A stretch of DNA of 64,000 bases from Thecaphora thlaspeos (GCA_900291925.1 UWYS01000007.1:310001-374000), one strand, 5' to 3'. Positions 22,164-33,812 are shown, counted from the stretch's first letter. The notes: generated by a model not told the origin, from the letters alone. Program-made: numbers and translations.

Positions 22164-23670
22164 GCTGATGCTGCTTTGCGGCGAGAGGGAGAAAAAGGTG
22201 ATCGGGGCGAACGGGGAAAACGCGCAGTCGTCACGATGTGGCTGACTCTTTCGTGGTGTGCCTGCGGCAGGGTCAAGATCGAGTTGGGAGGCGCGTGCGA
22301 CCAGGGTGTCGCGTCGGTACGGACAGGCTTGCCGGCGTCCGGCCTTTTTGGGTTTTATTGCGGATGATGCCGACCGTCAGAAAAGTCTAAAAGGGGGCTG
22401 GCGATGATGGCGGCGCCGTCGCGGAGGAACGCAGGGCTTGGCTTCGCGGAGCGGGCCGCGCTGCGGGTTGCCTAGTCGTACCTAGCCAGCCGATTCCGGT
22501 GTCGCGCCGCCGAGGGAGGGGGCTGTGTGAGGTGAGACTCCAGAAAGACAAGAGGGAGAGGAGGGGCGTGCCGGGGTCCCTTGGATGGGGACCGAAAGGG
22601 CGCGATGTCTGCACGACGTTTCGCTGAGGCAAGGCAAGGCCAGGATGAGGAGCTTGTGAGCACGGGCAGGGGAGGGCGATTTCGATGGCCCGGGTGAAGC
22701 GTCTGCGTGGGTCCTGTAGGGAAGAGAAGACGAGAAGAGAGGGCGGAAGCTGCTCCGGCCTCGAGGGCAGGGGACAATGGGGGCGGTGTCTAGAGGTAGC
22801 GCTGCGGTCCTCGTTCCGGAGCTTGAGCGACGTTGTTTCCCTGCGAGCCAAGTAGCTGCGGACCCGACAGAAGAAGCAGCCGGGGGGTTGGTGTTCGAGG
22901 TTGAGAGACAAGAGGGGGATGATGCGGAGGAAGTCGTCGGCGACAACGATGGCAAGCAAGGCGTGCTGCTAACGCTGCTGCCGGGGCGATGGTTTCGATT
23001 CCGAAGCTAAGCGCGCGGGAAGTGAAGCGCCGCCTCTTCTTGCAATCGGCAGACGGCTAGGCAGGCGAGGGCGCAGCGAAGCGGCGCGCGCGCGAGCACG
23101 AGCGCCCTCGCCTGCCTAGCCGTCTGCTGCGGCCACCCGCACAGCCGGCGCAGCGCCACCTCCTCTTCTGCCTTCAGTGCACGCATCGGAAGATCCGAGC
23201 GTCGTCGTCTGATTTCTCGCAGCACTCTCATGGAAATGAGACACGCTGACCGGGATCCCCCCTCTTCATCTTTCTGTCTTGATCTGACACGGCGCCGGAG
23301 CGCCTCGGAACGTTCCGGCTCGTTCGTAAGCCGTACGAGCGTACGTACGTGCGTGACGTTGAGTGTATGCGGTTATTGGGTCAGGGTGCTCACGGCTGCA
23401 CTTCGCCCTCGGTCGGCTCATCCGGAGCTCCTGCCGCTTCGAACAGACCGAGCGAACGGTGCGGGTGGGTGGAAGCGACCAATGCTGGCCCACTGTCCAC
23501 GCTGAGCACACTCGGACAGCGTCATGGATTCCACTCCTGCCAACACAGCGCCACTCACTCCATTCCGCCTCGCCGACCGGTCCGCTCCGAGGCTCGCACT
23601 AGGTCTTTCCTTTCCAGCCTCCCACCTCCGCGAACCCATACACCTTACACGCACGTCCAGCTCGGTCGAG
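22164..23670. promoter_or_regulatory. Divergent intergenic region between the JmjC gene and the RING gene
   Basis: These 1.5 kb separate two genes transcribed away from each other and so hold both promoters. The outstanding element is a perfect inverted repeat at 23049-23127, listed separately. A short alternating GTAC tract occurs near 23340-23352. No coding region is recognised; pyrimidine-rich segments at 22480-22780 (minus strand) resemble a 5' untranslated region. Confidence 0.5.
23049..23127. repeat. Perfect 26-bp inverted repeat with 27-nt spacer (hairpin)
   Basis: The left arm occupies 23049-23074 and begins GCAGACGGCTAGGCAGGCGA. The right arm occupies 23102-23127 and is its exact reverse complement. 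The 27-nt spacer (23075-23101) is GC-rich with a short CG alternation. The arms lie well outside the two neighbouring coding regions. In RNA from either strand this would form a very stable stem-loop. Read directly from the sequence. Confidence 0.95.
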
Positions 23671-26089
23671 ATGGCTTCGGACTCGCGCACCACGGTCGAC
23701 GATCGCACCGTAATGTCCTCGCTCTCCGGTCATGCCCAGACAGAGCGCCCAACCCTCTTCCAGCACGTCCACTGCTGCGTCTGCTACCTCGACTTCCACC
23801 CCAGCGCAGCTAGACGGGCGCAAACCTCCAACGGAGCGCGGCCGGCAGAGGCCGGTCTGCCGTTCTACGTGACAGAGGTGCGCCTTGGCCAGACTCCCGA
23901 CCCTTCGCCAGCGTCGTACTCCTCTCTCCTCCTCCTTCGCCATCGACGGCGCCTCTAGATGTGCGGCGAGCACAGCGCCGATATTGATCCTCCACTTTGC
24001 TGTTCTGTGCGCCCCTCTCCACCCCTTGCTCTGCCCAGTGCGCCCACATTTTGTGCCGTAACGACTTCCAACAGGGTGAGGCAGCGCTTCCTGGTCCCTC
24101 CCGAGAGATGGTGCGGCAACAGGCACGCAGCAACGACCGGAGAGGGGGCTCTTCGATTCTCTGACTCGTACTTCGTCTGACCACAAGCAGCCGCGCGAGG
24201 ACGGCTAGACGCCACCTCGCTCATCGCCTGCCCTGTCTGCCAAGCGTCCAAGGTCAATGTGACGCCGCTCGACGAGAACAACGTACGCAGTCCTCATCCA
24301 CGAATCGTCGGCCGCGAGAGAGCGAAAGAAGAGCTGACGCGCCTTTAGCACGCTATTGCGGTCCTGGTCCTGCTGTGCAGCTCCCTGTCTCGATTCGATC
24401 GTACTTCAGGCCAGTCCCAGACTCCATCGGCGATCTGCTGGCAGCATACCAAGCAAGTCTGCTCAGGAGTCCGGTTCCGCTGCGGCAGGCGGGCAATGCA
24501 GCACCTGCTGATCTCCTCGATCCCCCGGCTTTGCCTCCTTCCTTCCTCCTTTAGTTTCAAGTACCGTCCCACGGACCCACACCACTCAGAGATGCTTTCC
24601 GTCGGTCGTGGCTCTAACCAACCCTACTGACCTGCAATGGCCGCGCGGTCCGTCGCTCCTGCTCCTACAAGCACGCTCACACGTCCAGACTGCTAGAGTA
24701 AGAGCGAGGAAGAGGACCTCTCCACGCGAGCCTCGATCTCGATCCGACTTGACGACCACGCAAGCCACCACACTAACTCATCAAATTAACTGATCGCTAG
24801 CCAGCTTTCTAAAGTCGCAGACGCTCAAGCAGAAGCAGGTTCTCCAACGAGCCTCACAGGAGCTGACGGCAGCCAAGGAGCTCAGAAGGTCGGTGATGCC
24901 GCCGGTGAGGCATCCCACTGTGGCGCCGTCTTGACGGCGATCAGCTCGACTGACTTCCTTGCCAGCCTGCATCTCGGTGCTTGAACTTCTGCTGAGCAGC
25001 GAGGTGGAAGCGCTGCGGCAGGAGAACGCCATGTTAAAGGAGCGACTGAAAGAGGCGGAGGAAGGGAGGGGCCGACCGCTGACCTTTCGCTTTCAGCTCG
25101 ATCAGCAGCTACGGCAACGGCAGGACGGGTGAGCCCCCGCTTTTGTCGGCGCACGCGCTGCTCGGGCCTTTCGGAGGGACGGTACTTACCTAGCCTTATC
25201 GGAAGTTGTCGCAGAGGTCGATCTGCTTCTCCGCCCGAGCCAAGGCCAGCCGTCGACCATGAGAGCGCTCGAGCGCCTTCTCACCAGCAATCGCTAGATG
25301 CGCCGATGTTCAGAGGAGCGTGGCGGCCGCAGCCACAGCCGACGATGGGCCCCGGCGAGGTGCCGGGAATCTCTCGCTCGACTAGTAGAATGCAGTTCGT
25401 CTCTTACCCTACCCTATCTCAGCATGACAAGGCAGACGAGCTGACGGCCTCCTCCGCCGTGTCTCCCGGAACATCGCAGGGAGTACGCCTTTCAAGCTCC
25501 GCAGGCCCTCGAACGACCCTACTCCCGACCGGCCACGTCCGGAACTGCGGCGGGACTTTCGACGTCGTTGCCAGAGGCGAATAGACGGCAGACGACGCAG
25601 CGAGGTGAGTACATACAAGAGGTCATCGGAGGGCTTCCTCCCACCTCCGCCTCGACTCACCTCGCTCTTCCTTTCGAAAACACAGAAGCAACTTTACGCC
25701 GCCCCGCTGCCGTCGCCTTGAACAGTCCGAGACCGTCACGATCCGACGGACAATCATCGTTGTGGTCGTCGCGCACTACCGCCATCCGAGCCATGCCTAC
25801 GATGCCACCACCAGCCTTACCAAGCAGGTCGCGCAGCCTTCGAGACCGCGACGTCAACGTCGACGGTGACGCCGACGCGCTCTCCGTCCGCTCCGAGACG
25901 ACGACACTGCGCATGGCTCCCTCTTCGCAGCGCCAGGCCTTCCGACCCTCTTTCCTCCGACGCCGAGAGGGCGAGGAGCAGGGGCGGGGAGCAACGTCGA
26001 GCGCCGTGTCTCTGTCGGGCGCCAGGCCGTTTAGTGCGTTGCCGCAGGATGATCGTCGTGCCACCGGGTATCGTAGCATCGACGCGTGA
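23671..26089 (+). CDS. Zip3/RNF212-like RING-finger protein (putative meiotic SUMO E3 ligase)
   Basis: Exons supported by splice sites and frame: 23671-23877, 24039-24075, 24191-24282, 24381-24452, 24801-24888, 25000-25128 and one from 25215; the last coding stretch ends at 26089. The N-terminus holds a RING of the short Zip3 type: CCVC, then CAHILC, then CPVC, i.e. C-x2-C, C-x-H-x2-C, C-x2-C split over three exons. It is followed by VNVTPLDENN and SYFRPVPDSIGDLLAAY, matching the region after the RING in RNF212/Zip3, and then a coiled coil (SFLKSQTLKQKQVLQRAS; EVEALRQENAMLKERLKEAE). The C-terminus is basic and Ser/Arg-rich. Such proteins mark crossover sites on meiotic chromosomes by promoting SUMO conjugation. 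Joins between 24452 and 24801 and between about 25330 and 25480 are unresolved; a GC-AG donor at 24453 and a microexon are possible. Family call is moderately firm, gene model partial. Confidence 0.65.
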
Positions 26090-26356
26090 ACGTGCAGGAT
26101 GGCCAGACGATGTCAATCCACGCCGGTGTCGTCCCTTTGCCGATCTCGGACTTGAACCGGTACGACGAAGAGAGCAAGGGCGGACAGTGGCACAGCAGCG
26201 GATTAGACGGTATCGATCGGACAGGCTGGTGTACACGGGGACGTTGGGTAGGACGATGGGACGATGCAGATGACGTGTAAGGGAGGGAGGCAAATACGAA
26301 ATTATCTCTCGACACTATGCTGGACCGAAAGGTTGTTGAGCGACGACCCGCCTAGC

Positions 26357-28125
26357 TCAATCGGAATCGATTTCGATGACCTCTCGCTTCTTGTCGTTGA
26401 GGCTCTTTCCCCTCGAGCTGGCCGTCACGGGCGTACTGCTCCCACTGGCTCTGGCACTCGAGCTCGAACTGTCGCCCCCGATCCTACCACCCGCCAGCGT
26501 GTATGCCTGCTCCCGCTTCATCTCTCCCTCTCCCTCGTCCTCCTTCTTCGCCGCTAACTTTCCCTTGGCAGCGCGTCTGGGCGCACGACCAGACAAAGTC
26601 TTTCCATCCTCTCCAAACGTCACGGCCGCCATGCCTTCCTCCACTGCTGCACCACCCTCCTCCTTTCCCTTGCCTCCGACGGGTATGACTTCGTATCCGA
26701 AAAACAGCTTGCCAAACGGCAGGTCGAGGGCGGCGGGGATCTTTTTCTCCTCGAGCTGCGTCTCGCTCGTGACGATGCGCGGCTTGTCGGTGCGTCGGAT
26801 CATGCTAAAGTCGTCGAGCCGTTCGATCGGCTTCTCCTTTTTGCCCTTTGTCCTCTTTCCGCTCAGCGTCTGGCCGCCTCCCCGGAAGGGTCCGGAAGGT
26901 ACGCTGGTCGAGCCACCCGCCAAGCTGCCGCCGGCGGCTCCACCGGGAACCCGCCCGCTGGAGCCGGGCGTCGAGACGCGCGTCGGAGGGATCGACTCGG
27001 TCTTGTTGCTGTCAATCTTGAGCTTCGACGCCATCGTCGGCGGTGGGGGTCGCGGCTGCAGTGCCGGCTCGACGTAGCCCTTGGGCGCGGCAAAGTCGAC
27101 CTCGAGGTCTGTCTCGATGATGGCGATCCCCTCGGCGTCTGGCGTGATTTCCATGATGAGGATCTCAAACGTCAGGCAGTTGTAGCTGATCTCGATGATG
27201 TCGCCGACGGTGAGCGTCGAGAAGTTGCGCAGCGCCTGCTCGAGGACCGCCTTTGGGTCGCTGATCTCGAGAAAGTCGACCGTCTGAGGCTGGATCTTGA
27301 CCATCTTGCCCTTGGGCAGGGTGGCGCCCGTGATCCGGATGGGGTCGCCTTCCGAGAGGTTGAGCGTGCGCATCATCTGCGGGGCGGTGACGGCGGTGGG
27401 TGGAGGAAGGTAGATCGAGAGCGGGGTGGAAGACGATAAGCTGCACTGTCATCATCTGCGTATGCTGCGGAAAGCAGTTGAGGAGCGGCGGGCGTCGACA
27501 GCACTCACCCAAGCGGGAAGGTGAACCTGGCCCTCCTCTGCGATGAACTCGAGCACACCAGCGTGGGTCGTCTTTACCTCTGCGCCACCGGTGCTGCGGA
27601 GCTTGAAGAGCCAGGGCGACTCGATCTCGAGGTTGGCTGCGGAGGCGTGCGAGGCGAACAAAGGCGTGGAAGGACGTTAGTCGATTGCAGTTCGCCGCAG
27701 CCGTTCGGGCGAAGCGGAAACACGGAACTCACTGAGGTGGGCCAGGGCCGAGGGCGGCATGATGACTGGCGAAAGGAGGCGAGGAGAGAGGGGAGGTGAG
27801 CAGTCTGTGCAGACGATTGTCGATGCAGCGCTCGACACCTTGGGCGCGACTCACTCTTCCCGCCGTAGCTGACGTTGAGCCTCTCCCTGCCGGGCAGCAT
27901 GGCCATGCTGTAGGCCTTGAAGTACTCATCGTAGGCGCGGGGCGGTGGGGCAAAGCGGCGATCGAGGCCGCCGAAGCCGCCGAACATGTTGAAGCCGCCG
28001 CGGCCGAAGCCTTGACCGTCGATCTGGCCGAACTGCGGTGGCAGCGGGTGCGCGAGTCAGGATGTAATGAGCAAGGGGGACGCCACTGGGCCGGATTGAG
28101 GCGGAAGCGAACTCACCATCGACAT
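26357..28125 (-). CDS. UFD1: UFD1-like ubiquitin-fusion degradation protein (Cdc48 cofactor)
   Basis: Ufd1 pairs with Npl4 to recruit the AAA ATPase Cdc48/p97 to ubiquitinated substrates, including those of ER-associated degradation. Five exons (28117-28125, 27855-28032, 27733-27765, 27509-27636, 26357-27376) join in frame to 455 residues. The first exon encodes only MSM. The double-psi barrel domain is recognisable from YDEYFKAYSMAMLPGRERL through GGKIIMPPSALAHLT, SPWLFKL and FIAEEGQVHLPAWMMRTL to LEQALRNFSTLTVGDIIEIS and GYVEPAL. The C-terminal half is Gly/Ser/Lys-rich with FSGRGQTL-like segments (PFRGGGQTLSGKRTKGKK), where Cdc48- and Npl4-binding elements usually lie, and ends EVIEIDSD. 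It is divergent from CCT4. The tiny 9-nt first exon and 33-nt third exon are notable but keep frame and match the family alignment. Confidence 0.93.
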
Positions 28126-28278
28126 GCTTGCTGGGACTGTGGCGGTTTGTGGTTTTGGCTGCGAGGGTAGCAGCGGGCGGGCGGGGAGAGGTGAGAGTAG
28201 TGTGAGAGGTAGCTGTGAGTGGTTGTGGGGTGAGTGTGTGAGAAGGAGCGTCGTTGCGAAAACAAGGCAAGGCAAAGG

Positions 28279-28315
28279 CCAGCGTCAGCGCCAGCGTCAG
28301 CGCCAGCTTCAGCGT
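28279..28315. repeat. AGCGYC hexamer repeat
   Basis: Six copies of AGCGTC/AGCGCC/AGCTTC in tandem are visible on the plus strand, in the promoter region shared by UFD1 and CCT4. Confidence 0.8.
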
Positions 28316-28568
28316 CGAGCTCGCTCGGAAACAAGTGGAGGCCCAGCCGGGAGCCAGCCATAAAGGGGGCGCCAACCAAAGGGAGCGGGGCGCAGCGGTG
28401 CATCGGCTTGCGTGTCGGCTCGCGGTGATGGGGACCGCTTACGTGATGCTTAGAGGTGCGCGTGTCTGGCTTTGATTATTTTTGGTTTGCGCGGGGCTGG
28501 CTGAGCGGCTGCGTCGTTGGCTGGCGGCAGCAGCTTGGTGCTGCTTGTTCTTCTGCTGCCTTCCCTCG

Positions 28569-28570
<2 letters not shown>

Positions 28571-28599
<29 letters not shown>
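28571..28599. repeat. (GGGCGC)n repeat upstream of CCT4
   Basis: Four to five tandem GGGCGC units lie about 220 bp before the CCT4 start codon. The regularly spaced G triplets could form a G-quadruplex on the plus strand. Confidence 0.85.
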
Positions 28600-28819
28600 C
28601 ACCAGCCACACAGGTCGCGCGCCCTTTCTTGGTGCTGCGGCGTGTGTGCGTGCCTCTCTGCCTGCGCGAGTGCGCGAGACGAAAGAGGAGCGGCCCAAGC
28701 CAGCCAGCCAAAAGCACCATCATCCCTCCTCCTTGCCACCTGCATTGCTTGGTCCTACACCACACTTACGCAGCACCACCGACGCCACTGCCACCACAAC
28801 AAGCACCACGCACACCACC

Positions 28820-30859
28820 ATGTCCGCCGCCGGCCCCGTCGCTGGCGCCCGGGCCCTCCCCGTCCAGGGCGCCTTTAAAAACGCAGACAAACCCGACGAG
28901 GTGCGCCGCTCCAACCTTCAGGCCGCAAAGGCCGTCAGCGACGCTATCCGCACCTCGCTCGGCCCCAAGGGCATGGACAAGATGATCCAGACCGCAAACG
29001 GCGAGGTCGTCATCACAAACGACGGCGCCACCATCCTAAAGCACATGGCCGTCATGCACCCCGCCGCCAGGATGCTCGTCGAGCTCTCCCAGGCACAGGA
29101 CGTCGAGGCCGGCGACGGTACCACCTCGGTCGTCGTCATCGCTGGCAGCCTCCTTGGCGCCGCCGAAAAGATGCTCAACAAGGGCATCCACCCCACCATC
29201 ATCGCAGAGTCCTTCCAACGCGCCGCCACAAAGGCCGTCGAGTACCTCACCGAAATCTCCACCCCCGTCGCGCTCGACGACCGCGAGAGCCTCCTCCGCG
29301 CTGCCAGCACCAGTCTCAACTCCAAGATCGTCTCGCAGTACTCATCCGTCCTCGCTCCCATCGCCGTCGATGCCGTCACCCGCCTCCTCAATAACACCGC
29401 CACCGCCGTCGCAGACCCCGCCGCCTCCGCAGCTGTCGCCGGCTCGGCACCGGACAGGAAGAACGAGGCCGTCGAGAGCGTCGACCTCCGCGACATCCGC
29501 ATCGTCAAAAAGGTCGGCGGTACCATCGACGACACCGAGCTCGTCGAGGGTCTCGTCCTCAGTCAGAACGTCATCACCGGCAGTGGTGGCCCCACCAGGA
29601 TGGAAAAGGCAAAGATTGCTGTCTGCCAGTTCCAGCTCAGCAGCCCTAAGCCCGACGTGAGTAGTGACCGCCGGCGTGCGGACCTCGTCCCCGTCGATAG
29701 TCACCGTGGTGTGCCCTCCGCCTTCCTGGCTGACCCCTTTCCGACCCTTGCGTCACCCTCGTTCTGCCACTCTTCATCCACGCCCCTTTGCAGATGGACA
29801 ACCAGATCGTCGTTAACGACTACCGGCAGATGGACAAGATCCTCAAAGAGGAGCGCCAGTACCTGCTGAACATGTGCAAGAAGATCAAGAAGACGGGCTG
29901 CAACGTGCTGCTGCTGCAAAAGTCGATCCTACGTGACGCCGTCAACGAGCTGGCGCTCCACTTCCTCGCCAAGCTCAAGATCCTCGTCATCAAGGACGTC
30001 GAGCGCGACGAGATCGAGTTTGTCACAAAGACGCTGGGCGCCAAGCCGGTCGCCGACATCGACGCCTTCTCCGAGGACAAGCTGGCCAGCGCCGACCTGG
30101 TCGACGAGGTCGAGCAGAGCGGCGCCCGCGTCGTCAAGATCACCGGCATCAAGAGCATGGGCAAGACGGTCAGCATCCTCTGCACCGGCGCCAACTCGCT
30201 CGTCCTCGAGGAGAGCGAGCGGAGTCTTCACGACGCCCTCTGCGTCGTGCGATGCCTCGTCAAGAAGCGGTGAGTGGCGCGAAGCTCGGCCGGATCCCTC
30301 TCGTCCTGCAGCAAAGCGCGTGGCCGCCGTCCTCGTAGGACTCGCGCTGAACTTGTCTCTTGCCTCCTTTCCCCCCTCGACATTGTCCGCAGCGCCCTGA
30401 TTGCCGGCGGTGGAGCCCCCGAGGTGCACGTATCACGGTTGCTCGCGCAGTACGCGCAGACGCTCAAGGGCATGGAGGCCTACTGCTTCCAGGCGTACGC
30501 CGAGGCGCTCGAGATTGTCCCCACCACGCTGGCCGAAAACGCCGGTCTCAATCCGATCAGCATCGTGACTGAGCTGCGCAACCGTCATGCTCTGGGCGAG
30601 AGGACCGCGGGTATCAACGTGCGCAAGGTGAGTCTTAGTTGCCGTCGCGTCGGCGCATGCCTTTGGCCGCTCCTCTTACCATGTCTTCTGATGGCTGACT
30701 GGCGCCTCGCTCTACCTGTCGCATACACAGGGGCAAATCACAAACATCCTCGAGGAAAACGTCCTGCAGCCTCTGCTCGTCAACACGAGCGCCATCGAGC
30801 TGGCCACCGAGACGGTATCGCTGCTTCTTAGGATTGACGACTACCACCTATCGCGTTAA
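28820..30859 (+). CDS. CCT4: T-complex protein 1 subunit delta (CCT4 chaperonin)
   Basis: CCT4 is one of eight paralogous subunits of the cytosolic TRiC/CCT chaperonin, which folds actin, tubulin and WD-repeat proteins in an ATP-driven double ring. Four exons (28820-29656, 29794-30269, 30393-30627, 30731-30859) give 558 residues, slightly above the usual ~530 because of an Ala-rich insertion near 195-205 ([13 protein letters not shown]). Hallmarks are [12 protein letters not shown], the ATP-site motif [12 protein letters not shown] and [12 protein letters not shown]. The delta-specific segment [20 protein letters not shown] and [20 protein letters not shown] identify the paralogue. The end carries [20 protein letters not shown] and a GINVRKGQI junction across the last intron. 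Start codon at 28820 gives the normal delta N-terminus; in-frame upstream ATGs lie in low-complexity sequence. Confidence 0.96.
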
Positions 30860-32961
30860 GACGAACGCGCCTGTCGGTGTGACTGGTTGGTCTTTTGTAC
30901 GAGAGCACTTCCATGGTGGTAATTCTAGGGTCTGTTTGAATAAGTGTATCGCCGATGGTTGAAGGGTGGGACCTGGATTGAGCAGCCAGGGTGTGGTGGT
31001 CGTTTGTTAACTGTGTCTGTATCGACACGGCAGTCTGACCGTGTACTGTATAGATATCGAAACGAGATGAGAGAAAGAGGGATGGTTCGCCTCTCGGTCC
31101 GAATAGACGACGGGACGTATCGACGTCGGCATCCTGTTGACCCTCCTTTCACTCTGTAGCTCTGCTGTCGAATGGTAACGTTGAGATGTCTTTCTTACGC
31201 CGCGGGAAAGAGAGGAGGTACGGCCAAGCAAAAGGACCAAGACTTCTTCCCGTCGAAGCATGCTCGTCGACGCAGTCAGGGTCGTATCCGAGCGGGGCCG
31301 GGTTCTCGGCGCAGTCATACTGTAAGCAGGCACTTTGGTAACTACTATCTGGGCGTTGAATTGTTCACCCTACCCATTCTTATTGTTCTGAGAATTTCTT
31401 GAGACGGGGTTTTTCTATGCCGCGACAGGTCTTGAGGGAGAAGGCAATATGTATGGTACAGAATCCATCTAGTTACAGTGTCTGAGTAGCGTTACAACGT
31501 GAGAGCGATGAGAAGAGGGCAGGCCTGGAAAAGAGGCATTCGGGTACCTCGATCGCCAAGAGCAACGGAGCGCCGCCACCCCACGCCCAGCGTGAAGGGA
31601 CGACGACGTCAAGCAGCCCGACAGAAGTCTTAGAGTGCTGATCGCCTCTGGTCGAGGGACAAAAGAGTTGCAAGCAAGAGAAGTTGTATGTAGCTGGCTG
31701 GCCCTGGCCTTTTGGGAGGCGTAGGCCAAGCAAGGTTACCGCGCGTACAATTATGGGTGCGGACCTGTGGCGGGGATCGCACTCGGCATCGGGTTGCCTT
31801 CCACCGATGGGCGCTTGCATGGAGTGCGTCGTGCTCGGACCGACAGGTGCTTTACGTTCAGTAGCGCCCGGCTCCATCCAGGCCTGGCCGTCCAAAGACC
31901 TGCCAACTTTAGCCATGAGGTTGCAGAAACCGACCGTTACCCGCTGTCCGAGTCGATGATGTCGCTGCGTCTGCAGAGGAGGCAAGCCACGCTGGATGCC
32001 TTAGCCTTGCTGGCGAACGAAGCGATTTGGTGATTTTGATTGCGTCTCCATCATCCTACCGAAGTTAAGCTGGATCGGGCTCATCGGCCACTCGGCTCGC
32101 GGTGCCCGCCTGGGCGCGGAGAATAATACATATTAATTCGTCGGGCGCCCGACCCGACTCAGGGGCTCTGGATCATGCTGGCAAATCGCGAGCGTACGTC
32201 GACGTTGCCTCGTCGTCGGCATTGACGCTGCTACCCCGTTTGTCTGTCCATTCGCGCCTTCTGTTCGCTCCACTCTCGCTACTGTACAAGCCGACAAGCA
32301 GAGCGACCCTCGGACCCCTCCAGCTGATGGTGGCGCATACAGACGAGAGATGCCTGGAATAGCCTAGCCGGCGGAGGGCAGCAGCTGCATGTTGAGAATG
32401 GATCGTCGCTCCTCGTTCAAGTCGCCCGCTCGCTCGCCTTGATGCTGGCGGTGATTAAAGTATTTGAATTCGTCCGATCGAGGTACGACGAGCTAAGAAC
32501 TTTTGTGAACGTGTATGTCCTGACGAAATAACCGCGGCCTGCCGATCCGCGCATGCAGCAGCGAGCGTCTCGTAAGGTAGGGGCGGGCTAGTGGAGACGT
32601 ATCAATGCACCTTCCGGGACCAGTCGACCTCGACCCGGCAGTCGTCTTCAACCAGAGCTGTAGGCTTCATATGTAGAGAACAGGGAGGTGATGATGATGG
32701 TGGTCGCGCAAGGACCAACACGGACCGACGGTATCGGCCGCCGCTGCGATGCGGGAGGGAGCAGGACGCACGGGCTGGCCGAGGCAGGCGGCTCGTCCCA
32801 CCGCCACACACGAACCCTACGCAGGCCAATACGCAGGCCAAGAAGGCGGCAGGGTCCACCAGCCAGCCGCTGGCGCGGCGCGTTGGTTTTTTCGGGGCCA
32901 AGCGAGTAGTGAGCGAGAAACCGTGCGGCGACAGCACCAGGCAGGCGGCTGATTGCGTCAA

Positions 32962-33035
32962 GCGAGCGAATCGGCGAATCGGCGAATCGGCGAGTCGGCG
33001 AGTCAGCGAGCCAGCCGGCCAGCCGGCCAGCCAGG
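32962..33035. repeat. Degenerate 8-bp tandem repeat (CGAATCGG type)
   Basis: Consecutive units read CGAATCGG, CGAATCGG, CGAATCGG, CGAGTCGG, CGAGTCAG, then pass into CCAGCCGG units. The unit changes gradually along the array, suggesting replication slippage with point changes. Confidence 0.8.
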
Positions 33036-33062
33036 CCTCCGCCGAGTCCACGCCACTCCAAG

Positions 33063-33117
33063 GGCTGAGCTGGGCTGAGCTGGACTGAGCTAGACTGAGC
33101 TGGACTGAGCTGGGCTG
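33063..33117. repeat. 10-bp minisatellite (GGRCTGAGCT)
   Basis: Five and a half copies of a 10-bp unit GGGCTGAGCT/GGACTGAGCT/AGACTGAGCT are read directly. The array follows within 30 bp of the 8-bp array at 32962-33035, so this is a local hotspot of tandem duplication about 1 kb before the chitin synthase gene. Confidence 0.9.
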
Positions 33118-33757
33118 GAGGACCCCTGTTTCGCACGTCGTCGTTCGTTACAGCAGTAACAGCCTGTTTTCCCTGCCTGCCTTTTCCCATCGTCGTGCTC
33201 GCTTGCCTCAATCTTAGCCAGGGCCCACCTCAGAAAAGGGCCATTTCAGCAGCAGGCGCGCGCCTTGCCTTTGCTTTCAGCCACGACTTGACTGTGGGCG
33301 GGAAGCAGGCAGGGGCAGGCAACAACCTGCTGTCCGGCCGCCCTGCCCGGCCTGCCTCGCAGCCTGGCTTTTGTTTCGAGATTAGTCCGTGTTTGCAACC
33401 CCCTTCCCCCCTCTTCGCCCTGCCTCAACACCACCCGCTCGCTCGCCTCGGCCCGCTCCAGCAGCAGCAGAGGCTCCACCACCACCTTCACACACATCCA
33501 CCTCGGCACCCTCCCGCCTACCCTCCTCACCCTTATCCCTTCCTCATTTTCCTTCGTCGCTCTCTAACGACCCTCGCTCCCTTCGTTTGCACGTCCGTCG
33601 GCCTTCCGGTATTGAGCGATCGGTCCATCTCGCTCGCCCGCACGCTTGCCCACCCGCCTGCACCCATCGTCGCCGACCAGCGGGACCCTCCGCGCTCGCG
33701 ATCTGGACCACATTCGCCTCCCCTTTGCCTTCGCTCCCTCTTCCCACCTCTTTTAAG

Positions 33758-33812
33758 CCTCCTCTTCTTCTTCCTCCTCCTCCTCCTTCTCCTCCTTCTC
33801 CTCCTCCTCTCG
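33758..33812. repeat. CCT/CTT polypyrimidine tract
   Basis: An almost uninterrupted plus-strand pyrimidine run of CCT and CTT triplets lies about 260 bp before the chitin synthase start codon, probably in its promoter or leader. Confidence 0.8.

Larger units (their letters stand above)
28126..28819. promoter_or_regulatory. Shared divergent promoter region of UFD1 and CCT4
   Basis: The 694 bp between the two start codons must carry both promoters. The two products act in protein quality control (Cdc48 unfolding and chaperonin folding), so joint control is plausible but inferred. Two hexamer-type repeats are present: AGCGTC/AGCGCC at about 28279-28315 and GGGCGC at 28571-28599. No named factor site was recognised. 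Confidence 0.5.
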
